A stretch of 6,239 nt of DNA, from positions 1 to 6,239 of the forward strand of contig JANYLE010000210.1 of NCBI GenBank assembly GCA_025363795.1, written 5' to 3'. The stretch comes from Mariniphaga sp. Lineage in GTDB: Bacteria > Bacteroidota > Bacteroidia > Bacteroidales > Prolixibacteraceae. A program made the position numbers and the translations under genes. Under the pieces are notes generated by a model. The model saw only the letters and a program-made list of their open reading frames with translations, ran no database searches and was not told the DNA's origin. Position 1 is the stretch's first letter; each line of letters starts with the position of its first letter. Shown here piece after piece: positions 1 through 5,569 of this stretch.

Positions 1-1438
1 CTTTCTTTTGATTGGATATTATTACGAGAAACCAAGCGCTGTCGCCGCTTCGAAGAAGGCTTTCATTGTAACCCGCTTTGCTGACCTTGGTTTCCTGATC
101 GGGATTTTGATGTTGTCATTTAATACAGGAACTTTCGATTTCCAGACATTGACTGATCCGCACGGACCTGCAATCGCTTCGGCCGGAGGTGCTTTGTTTA
201 TGGGAATGTCAGTATTGTCATGGTCACTTGTATTTATATTTATTGGTGGTGCCGGTAAATCAGCCATGTTCCCGTTCCATATATGGTTACCAGATGCCAT
301 GGAAGGTCCAACTCCTGTTTCAGCTTTGATTCATGCTGCAACGATGGTTGTTGCCGGAGTTTATTTGGTTGCCCGTCTTTTCCCTGTTTACGCACTTGGT
401 GCACCCGATGCATTGATGGTTGTCGCCTGGGTTGGAGGTTTCTCCTCGATTTTTGCAGCTGTGATTGCCTGTACACAAACTGATATCAAAAGGGTTCTGG
501 CCTTTTCAACGATGTCGCAGATTGGTTACATGATGCTTTCTCTCGGTGTTTCCGGTTACGGAGGCGAAGAAGGTTTGGGATTCATGGCATCCAACTTCCA
601 CTTGTTTACCCACGCAATGTTTAAAGCTTTGTTGTTCCTCGGAGCAGGAGCTGTTATTCATGCGGTTCATACCAATGAAATAACGGGTATGGGAAATCTT
701 CGCAAGCATCTCCCAATAACTCATATTACATTTTTAATTGCTTGTCTTACCATCGCCGGAATTCCACCTTTTTCAGCCTTCTTCAGTAAGGATGAAATTC
801 TGGTAGCCGCTTTTCACAGCAATAAACTGTTGTTTGCCGTTGAATACATCGTTGCCGGTTTAACCGCTTTCTATATGTTCCGCCTCTATTACGGAATCTT
901 CTGGGGAAAAGAGACCCATTATCACCATACACCGCATGAATCTCCCCTGGTGATGACGATTCCTTTAATGGTTCTTGCCTTTGGATCTGTGTTTGCCGGA
1001 TGGCTTCCATTCCACAATTTGGTGACTTCTGATGGATTACCATTTGAGTCGCACATTGACTGGTTGATCGCAATTCCTTCGGTTCTTATTGGAGTTTTAG
1101 GAATTGTAGTTGCAACTGTAATGTATAAGAAAGAGAATCCGCTTCCGGACAAAATGGCTGCTACATTTAAACATCTTTACACGTGGGCGCACCGTAAATT
1201 CTATTGGGATGAAGTTTATTTGTTCGTCACACGCAAAATTATCTTTAAACATATATCTGCCCCAATTGCATGGTTCGATCGTCACGTGATCGATGCTACA
1301 ATGAACAGTATTGCCGGAATTACCCAATACACTGCATATGCAATTAAAGGTTTCCAGTCTGGCCGTCTTCAACAGTATGCTTTCGTATTTGTCAGCGGAA
1401 CCGTTATTCTCGTTCTCATTTTTGTTTATCTAGTATAA
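1..1438 (+). CDS. nuoL: NADH-quinone oxidoreductase subunit L (NuoL), 5'-truncated by the window edge
   Basis: NuoL is the distal antiporter-like subunit of the complex I membrane arm and forms one proton channel. The reading frame is open from base 2 to the TAA at 1436-1438, giving 478 visible codons. The family is normally about 610-640 residues, so roughly 150 N-terminal residues lie outside. Base 8 is a TTG codon inside the gene, not the start. Numbering from that TTG as residue 1, the conserved channel residues are present: Arg23/Asp26 (VTRFAD), the TM7 lysine Lys84 (GKSAMFPFHIW), His109 (SALIHAATM), His198/His202/Lys206 (HLFTHAMFK) and Lys261-Asp262 (FFSKDEI). The C-terminal part, about 395-476, has the NuoL-specific long lateral helix followed by a final membrane helix. 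nuoM starts 15 bases downstream, so the two are co-transcribed. Nothing suggests decay. Identification rests on characteristic motifs and is very secure. Confidence 0.97.
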   Translation, partial: FLLIGYYYEKPSAVAASKKAFIVTRFADLGFLIGILMLSFNTGTFDFQTLTDPHGPAIASAGGALFMGMSVLSWSLVFIFIGGAGKSAMFPFHIWLPDAMEGPTPVSALIHAATMVVAGVYLVARLFPVYALGAPDALMVVAWVGGFSSIFAAVIACTQTDIKRVLAFSTMSQIGYMMLSLGVSGYGGEEGLGFMASNFHLFTHAMFKALLFLGAGAVIHAVHTNEITGMGNLRKHLPITHITFLIACLTIAGIPPFSAFFSKDEILVAAFHSNKLLFAVEYIVAGLTAFYMFRLYYGIFWGKETHYHHTPHESPLVMTIPLMVLAFGSVFAGWLPFHNLVTSDGLPFESHIDWLIAIPSVLIGVLGIVVATVMYKKENPLPDKMAATFKHLYTWAHRKFYWDEVYLFVTRKIIFKHISAPIAWFDRHVIDATMNSIAGITQYTAYAIKGFQSGRLQQYAFVFVSGTVILVLIFVYLV

Positions 1439-1453
1439 GAAACTGAATTTAAG

Positions 1454-2968
1454 ATGAATATACTGAATTTATTTATAATTGTCCCCGTGCTTACGGTCTG
1501 CGGAATTCTGCTGACCAAGGATCTAAAGCAATCCCGACTGGTATCAGCGATCGGGATGGGTGTTCAGCTTATTTTAGCGTTTGTATTGGTCTATCTGTAT
1601 TTGGCCGAACGGAGCGCTGGAAATACTGCCACTATGCTGTTTATGTATGATGCACTTTGGTTTCCTTCGCTAAATATTCACTACTCACTTGGTGTAGACG
1701 GGATTTCTGTTGCCATGATTGCACTTACGGGTATTGTTGTCTTTGCCGGAATATTTGCCTCCTGGAAAATGGAATATTTGCCGCGGGAGTTTTTTATCTC
1801 GCTGATTGTTCTGGCTACCGGGGTTTTTGGTTTCTTTATTTCTATCGACCTTTTCACAATGTTCCTGTTTTATGAGCTGGCTGTGATCCCGATGTATATT
1901 CTAATTGGAATCTGGGGAACAGGTCCGAAAGAGTATTCGGCGATGAAGCTGACTTTAATGTTGATGGCCGGTTCGGCAATGTTGATGGTCGGTATCCTTG
2001 GAATCTATTTCTTCTCTGCACCTGCAGGAACTCCGTTGACATTTAATCTGATGGAGATATCTAAAGTACATATCCCAATCGAAATGCAACGTTTCCTTTT
2101 CCCATTCACATTTGTTGGGTTTGGAATATTAGGTGCGCTTTTCCCCTTCCACACATGGTCACCCGATGGTCACGCTTCTGCACCAACAGCAGTTTCGATG
2201 CTTCATGCCGGTGTTTTGATGAAATTGGGTGGTTACGGAGCTTTCCGTGTCGCTATCTTCCTGATGCCTGAAGCTGCCCATGAGCAGGCCTGGATTTTCT
2301 TAATTCTAACTTCTATCAGTGTCGTGTATGGTGCATTCTCTGCAATTGTTCAGAATGACCTTAAATATATTAATGCCTACTCTTCGGTAAGCCATTGCGG
2401 ACTTGTACTGTTTGCTGTATTGATGATGAATCAGACAGCTATGAACGGCGCAATTATCCAAATGATCTCCCACGGTTTGATGACAGCCCTTTTCTTCGCA
2501 TTGATCGGGATGATCTATGGCAGGACACACACCCGAATTATCCAGGAAATGGGTGGATTAATGAAAGTGATACCATTCTTAGGTGTTGTTTATGTGATTG
2601 CCGGTTTGGCTTCACTCGGACTTCCCGGATTCAGCGGATTTGTCGCTGAAATGACAATATTTGTTGGTGCTTTCCAGCATGTGGATGTTTTCCATCGTGT
2701 TGTTACGATAGTAGCCGCTTCGTCAATTGTTATCACGGCAGTATATATCCTGCGGGTGGTTGGAATTTTATTATTCGGACCAATAAAGAATCCCCATTTT
2801 CTCGAATTAACCGATGCAAAATGGTACGAACGTATTTCAACAGTTACCCTGGTTCTTGCTATTACAGCTATTGGAACGGCACCTTGGTGGCTTTCGAATA
2901 TGATTAATTACAGCCTTGCGCCAATTGTTGAAAGGCTATCTGCGGTTCAGTTAACCGGTTTATTTTAA
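1454..2968 (+). CDS. nuoM: NADH-quinone oxidoreductase subunit M (NuoM), lacking the TM7 lysine
   Basis: NuoM is the middle antiporter-like proton-channel subunit of complex I, an integral membrane protein. At 504 aa it matches the family length (E. coli about 509). The ATG at 1454 is the first possible start after the nuoL stop. It has no Shine-Dalgarno sequence, as is usual in Bacteroidota. Conserved elements: Glu141 in the TM5 motif FYELAVIPMY, the TM7-TM8 loop FPFHTWSPDGHASAPTA (230-246), Lys257 in HAGVLMK, His340 in MISHGLM, and Glu399 in GFSGFVAEM. These line up with E. coli Glu144, Lys265, His348 and Glu407 (E. coli numbering from memory). The equivalent of E. coli Lys234 in TM7 is Leu226 (codon TTA at 2129-2131). 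The Leu226-to-Lys257 distance is 31, the same as in E. coli, so the alignment needs no gap there. No lysine occurs anywhere in TM7 (about 214-234). The frame is otherwise intact, so this looks like a lineage variant and not damage. Confidence 0.97.
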   Translation: MNILNLFIIVPVLTVCGILLTKDLKQSRLVSAIGMGVQLILAFVLVYLYLAERSAGNTATMLFMYDALWFPSLNIHYSLGVDGISVAMIALTGIVVFAGIFASWKMEYLPREFFISLIVLATGVFGFFISIDLFTMFLFYELAVIPMYILIGIWGTGPKEYSAMKLTLMLMAGSAMLMVGILGIYFFSAPAGTPLTFNLMEISKVHIPIEMQRFLFPFTFVGFGILGALFPFHTWSPDGHASAPTAVSMLHAGVLMKLGGYGAFRVAIFLMPEAAHEQAWIFLILTSISVVYGAFSAIVQNDLKYINAYSSVSHCGLVLFAVLMMNQTAMNGAIIQMISHGLMTALFFALIGMIYGRTHTRIIQEMGGLMKVIPFLGVVYVIAGLASLGLPGFSGFVAEMTIFVGAFQHVDVFHRVVTIVAASSIVITAVYILRVVGILLFGPIKNPHFLELTDAKWYERISTVTLVLAITAIGTAPWWLSNMINYSLAPIVERLSAVQLTGLF

Positions 2969-2994
2969 TTATTCAGTTTAATAAGTTTTGACTT

Positions 2995-4422
2995 ATGAAT
3001 TTTAGCGATATTCTAACCATGAGACACGAGCTGCTGCTGACGTTAATAGCATTGGTTGTTCTCATCATAGACCTGAACCTTCACAACAGGGATAAGCATT
3101 TAATCATTCCAATAACACTTTCACTGTTTTTTATCCATACAGTGGTTGGCTTTTTGCCATCGGTGCCAAGCATTCTATTCGGTGGAATGTACCATACAAC
3201 TCCGCTGCTTATAACAATGAAAAATATCCTTAATGTTGGGGTGTTGATCATTTTATTTCAATCGGTTACGTGGTTAAAGAAAGAGGAAAACAGGGAAAAA
3301 ATCAGTGAGTATTTCATTCTGCTGTTCTCCACCCTGATCGGGATGTATTTTATGATCTCATCGGGAGATTTCCTTATGTTTTATCTTGGGCTTGAACTTG
3401 CTACGATTCCAATTGCTGCCTTGGCTGCCTACACGCATCACGAGTCTAAATCTGCGGAAGCTGGTATAAAACTGATTCTTAGTTCAGCCCTTTCTTCCGG
3501 AATTCTTTTGTTTGGAATCTCCTTGATTTACGGTGCTACAGGATCAATCTATTTCGATTCAATTGCGAAGGTATATGCGAATACCCCAATGCAGGTGCTA
3601 TCCTTTATCTTCTTCTTTACAGGTATGGCCTTTAAGATTTCGTTGGTTCCTTTCCACCTGTGGACGGCCGACGTTTACGAAGGTGCACCCATCAACGTGA
3701 CTTCTTATTTGTCCGTGATATCTAAAGGAGCTGCTGCATTTATTCTTGTTATTCTAATGTTTACGGTTTTCAATACGATCGCACCGATTTATAACCACAT
3801 TCTCTACCTGATCGCTGTTTTAACAATGACGGTTGGTAACCTGTTTGCCCTTCGTCAGAAGAACATGAAACGGTTTTTGGCATTCTCATCCATTTCGCAG
3901 GCTGGTTTCATCTTGCTTGGTATCTTGGGTGGAAATATAATGGGGATGACTGCAGTGGTTTATTTTGTACTCGTTTATATCTTTTCTAACCTTGGTGCAT
4001 TCGGTGTGGTATCTGCTATTTCGACGGTTACCGGTAAGGAAACGATGGACGATTACGACGGACTTTACTCCACGAATCCAAAGCTTAGTCTATTGATGAT
4101 GCTTTCGTTGTTCTCGTTGGCTGGGATTCCCCCGGTTGCCGGATTCTTTGGTAAGTTCTTCCTGTTTGCCTCAGCTGCTTCTGCCGGTTATTACTGGCTT
4201 GTTTTTATTGCAGTATTGAACGCCACCATCTCACTTTATTATTACCTCCTTGTTGTTAAGGCAATGTTTATTAATAAGAATGAGAAACCTTTGGCCTATT
4301 TCAAGAGCGATCTGGCAACACGGGTAGGATTGGTTCTCAGCTGTCTTGGAATATTTGTTCTTGGATTCTGGAGCCAGATATACGAGATAATTAATAGTTT
4401 AACTTTTGGAGTAATCCACTAA
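2995..4422 (+). CDS. nuoN: NADH-quinone oxidoreductase subunit N (NuoN)
   Basis: NuoN is the antiporter-like subunit nearest the quinone-binding end of the membrane arm and forms the third proton channel. It has 475 aa (E. coli about 485) and is hydrophobic throughout, with many membrane helices. The channel residues are all present: Glu134 (FYLGLELATIP), TM7 Lys214 (GMAFKISLVPFHLW), Lys244 (SVISKGAAAF) and TM12 Lys387 (AGFFGKFFLF). Other NuoN signatures are ADVYEGAP (225-232), KRFLAFSSISQAG (292-304) and the broken-helix SLAGIPP (374-380). The gene begins 26 bases after nuoM stops, without a Shine-Dalgarno sequence. Met9 is an alternative start. It is the last gene of the nuo run, which is the usual place for nuoN, and a hairpin follows it. 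Confidence 0.97.
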   Translation: MNFSDILTMRHELLLTLIALVVLIIDLNLHNRDKHLIIPITLSLFFIHTVVGFLPSVPSILFGGMYHTTPLLITMKNILNVGVLIILFQSVTWLKKEENREKISEYFILLFSTLIGMYFMISSGDFLMFYLGLELATIPIAALAAYTHHESKSAEAGIKLILSSALSSGILLFGISLIYGATGSIYFDSIAKVYANTPMQVLSFIFFFTGMAFKISLVPFHLWTADVYEGAPINVTSYLSVISKGAAAFILVILMFTVFNTIAPIYNHILYLIAVLTMTVGNLFALRQKNMKRFLAFSSISQAGFILLGILGGNIMGMTAVVYFVLVYIFSNLGAFGVVSAISTVTGKETMDDYDGLYSTNPKLSLLMMLSLFSLAGIPPVAGFFGKFFLFASAASAGYYWLVFIAVLNATISLYYYLLVVKAMFINKNEKPLAYFKSDLATRVGLVLSCLGIFVLGFWSQIYEIINSLTFGVIH

Positions 4423-4434
4423 ACTATCTGAACA

Positions 4435-4467
4435 GATTTCACCGGTGTGAAATCAATTTATTTATAA
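4435..4467 (+). terminator. Probable intrinsic terminator after nuoN
   Basis: The arms GATTTCAC (4435-4442) and GTGAAATC (4447-4454) form a perfect 8-bp stem around the tetraloop CGGT. The AT-rich tail AATTTATTTATAA (4455-4467) follows directly. The hairpin begins 12 bases after the nuoN stop codon and lies before the next start at 4495. The tail is not an uninterrupted T run, so termination may be partial, letting some transcripts continue into the downstream 107-aa gene. An operator for that gene is an alternative reading of the palindrome. Confidence 0.55.
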
Positions 4468-4494
4468 GATCAGGAAGCATAAATACAGAAGATC

Positions 4495-4818
4495 ATGACA
4501 CTGAAAGCTAAACATATCGTTGAGGAGATAAACGGAACACGTTGCACTGTTGTTGAAAAAGGGGCAACTGCTGATCGCGTCGATTTCCTGAAAAAGTTAC
4601 TTGAATTCAATCAATTCGAAGTCGTTGTTGTTGCAGAAGCACTCGTTGAAGGATCACCTGCTCTTTTTACAATCGGCGTCACTGATTTGGTATTTAATCC
4701 GGTAATCGCTGTTTACGAATTGTCACTCAAAACCGCTGACGGAAAAAAGGTTTCTCCTGCTTACTGGAACCAATATTCCACAGATTGTGTGGATGAGTAT
4801 TGGGACTTTGTGAAGTAG
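4495..4818 (+). CDS. Hypothetical protein, 107 aa, small soluble
   Basis: I do not recognise this family. The ORF runs from an ATG to a TAG and has normal-looking codon use. It starts 72 bases after nuoN and is separated from it by the terminator-like hairpin, so it may have its own promoter or be read through from the nuo operon. There is no signal peptide or membrane segment. The product is mildly acidic (16 Asp/Glu against 11 Lys/Arg), which points to the cytoplasm. Visible layout: a predicted helix at about 27-40 (ADRVDFLKKLLEFN), a very hydrophobic strand at 42-50 (EVVVVAEAL), two further strand-like stretches at 56-62 and 68-79, and a tail rich in aromatic and acidic residues (90-107, with YWNQYS and DEYWDF). 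It has two cysteines, Cys17 and Cys98. This looks like a compact alpha/beta domain. No catalytic motif is apparent, and I infer no function from proximity to nuo alone. Confidence 0.75.
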   Translation: MTLKAKHIVEEINGTRCTVVEKGATADRVDFLKKLLEFNQFEVVVVAEALVEGSPALFTIGVTDLVFNPVIAVYELSLKTADGKKVSPAYWNQYSTDCVDEYWDFVK

Positions 4819-4823
4819 AGCGT

Positions 4824-4865
4824 GTGACTTTGAGAGGAGTGAGGGAGTGACTCTGTGAGGAGTGA
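4824..4865 (+). repeat. Two-copy purine-rich tandem repeat
   Basis: GTGACTTTGAGAGGAGTGA (4824-4842) and GTGACTCTGTGAGGAGTGA (4847-4865) agree at 17 of 19 positions with a 23-base period. The start of a third copy, GTGACTT, is at 4862-4868. The repeat begins 6 bases after the 107-aa gene stops. On the opposite strand the segment reads CACTCCCTCACTCC-like, which resembles the ATTCCCTCATT element of the array to the right. I therefore read it as a diverged, inverted part of the same repeat family. Confidence 0.6.
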
Positions 4866-4877
4866 CTTATAGATATA

Positions 4878-4927
4878 AATGAGGGAATGAAAAATGTGAT
4901 TATCTGATCATTTTTCATTCCCTCATT
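4878..4927. terminator. Perfect 19-bp inverted repeat, possible bidirectional terminator
   Basis: The arms AATGAGGGAATGAAAAATG (4878-4896) and CATTTTTCATTCCCTCATT (4909-4927) are exact reverse complements around a 12-base loop (4897-4908). The structure lies between convergent genes ending at 4818 (+) and 5108 (-), where a shared terminator would be expected. AT-rich sequence follows on the minus-strand side (CATTTATATCTA), but there is no clean T run on either side, so the terminator role is inferred. The right arm contains the first ATTCCCTC unit of the octamer array, and the left arm is the same unit inverted. The hairpin therefore also marks the point where the repeat orientation flips. 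Confidence 0.6.
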
Positions 4928-5109
4928 GTCTTATTCCCTCATTGTCTAATTGTCTTATTCCTTCATTGTCAAATCGTCTAATTCCCTCATTGCCTAATCG
5001 CCTAATCGCCGAATTGTCTAATTGCCTAATCGTCTAATTCCCTCATTGCCTAATCATCTAATTTTACTAATAGTCTAATTGCCTAAATCCCTAATAGTCT
5101 AATTGCCTT
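4917..5109. repeat. Octamer tandem array, 24 degenerate units (consensus ATTGYCTA)
   Basis: The 193 bases divide into 24 consecutive units. Of these, 23 are exactly 8 bases long; the unit at 5061-5069 (ATTTTACTA) has 9. Typical units are ATTGTCTA, ATTGCCTA, ATCGTCTA, ATCGCCTA, ATAGTCTA and the variant ATTCCCTC, which occurs at 4917, 4933, 4981 and 5037 with ATTCCTTC at 4957. Every unit begins with A, and all but one (AATCCCTA, 5086) begin with AT. Because 8 is not a multiple of 3, the TAA or TAG formed at unit junctions falls in every frame in turn, so the array cannot encode a long peptide on either strand. It fills the space up to the stop codon of the minus-strand VOC gene, which shares bases 5108-5109 with the last unit. 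It is not CRISPR, because it has no unique spacers. The function is unknown. Confidence 0.9.
4972..5055. repeat. 28-bp exact direct repeat inside the octamer array
   Basis: Bases 4972-4999 and 5028-5055 are identical over 28 positions and lie 56 bases apart, exactly seven octamer units. The shared block starts AATCGTCTAATTCCCTC and ends CCTAATC. A second, shorter exact pair of 18 bases (5067-5084 and 5091-5108) lies 24 bases apart, exactly three units. Both offsets are multiples of 8, which suggests the array grew by copying blocks of several units, for example by slippage or unequal recombination. Confidence 0.85.
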
Positions 5110-5500
5110 AAATAGTAATCTCCACAATATTTCCATCCGGATCAGCAATGACGCTCTCATAAAAACCGTCTCCGGTCAACCGGGGTTCACCCAGGACCTT
5201 GTAACCAGCCTCACGAAACTGTCGTGTCATTGCATCAACTGCCTCATTTGATCCCACAGAGAAGGCAATATGCGCCAATCCTGTTCTGTTTTTAGCTTCC
5301 TGGTGAACCGAATTGGTCAGATTTGGTAAATACATCAATTCAAGACTGCAACCTCCATTTTTAAAAGAGAGAATGTAGGACTCAAACTTCCTTACAGGAT
5401 TTGTGTACTTCTTATTTGAAGTTGCCTGAAAGTAGGTGCAATAAAAATCACGTAACCTTTCAAGATCGTTGGTCCAGATAGCAATGTGAGTGATATTCAT
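5108..5500 (-). CDS. VOC-superfamily protein (glyoxalase I-like), 130 aa
   Basis: This is a single-gene, two-module vicinal-oxygen-chelate fold, the family of glyoxalase I, methylmalonyl-CoA epimerase, dioxygenases and fosfomycin-resistance enzymes. Module 1 opens with MNITHIAIWTNDLERLRDFY (1-20) and closes at SLELMYLP (52-59). Module 2 runs from GLAHIAFSVGS (74-84) to the signature DPDGNIVEI (120-128). Four likely metal ligands are visible at the canonical places: His5, Glu54, His77 and Glu127, the His/Glu/His/Glu set also used by E. coli GloA. Length fits the family (GloA 135, YaeR 129). A metal-dependent cytosolic enzyme is therefore likely. The substrate cannot be read, and glyoxalase I activity itself is not established. 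The start is the ATG at 5500-5498, without a Shine-Dalgarno sequence. The 69 bases upstream (5501-5569) separate it from the MocA-like gene on the same strand. I see no clear promoter or terminator there. Confidence 0.9.
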   Translation of the reverse strand: MNITHIAIWTNDLERLRDFYCTYFQATSNKKYTNPVRKFESYILSFKNGGCSLELMYLPNLTNSVHQEAKNRTGLAHIAFSVGSNEAVDAMTRQFREAGYKVLGEPRLTGDGFYESVIADPDGNIVEITI

Positions 5501-5569
5501 TGTGATTAAGCTTTAGGAAAGTGAACGTTTGCAAAAGTGGGAGGTAATGATTTTGCCTCTTCTTATTCT

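Noticed and set aside
8..10. TTG at base 8 as the start of nuoL
   Set aside because: The frame is open upstream to the window edge and the preceding codons fit the conserved NuoL sequence, so the gene is truncated by the window.
22..300. Minus-strand ORFs across the nuo genes (for example 22-300, 783-1073, 1097-1372, 2306-2530)
   Set aside because: They lie opposite well-identified nuo coding sequence and show no recognisable protein character, so they are antisense shadows.
4424..4435. Short palindrome ATCTGAACAGAT after nuoN
   Set aside because: The stem is 5 bp with a 2-base loop and partly overlaps the stronger hairpin at 4435-4454. It is not convincing as a separate operator.
4727..4918. 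63-aa minus-strand ORF
   Set aside because: It overlaps the 3' end of the 107-aa gene and then reads through low-complexity repeats (Ser/His/Thr-rich). It is a repeat artefact.
4917..5109. CRISPR array
   Set aside because: The units are contiguous 8-mers with no unique spacers, and there are no cas genes nearby.
5541..5560. Weak hairpin GAGG...CCTC with a T-rich tail between the MocA-like and VOC genes
   Set aside because: Only four contiguous base pairs; too short to call a terminator.
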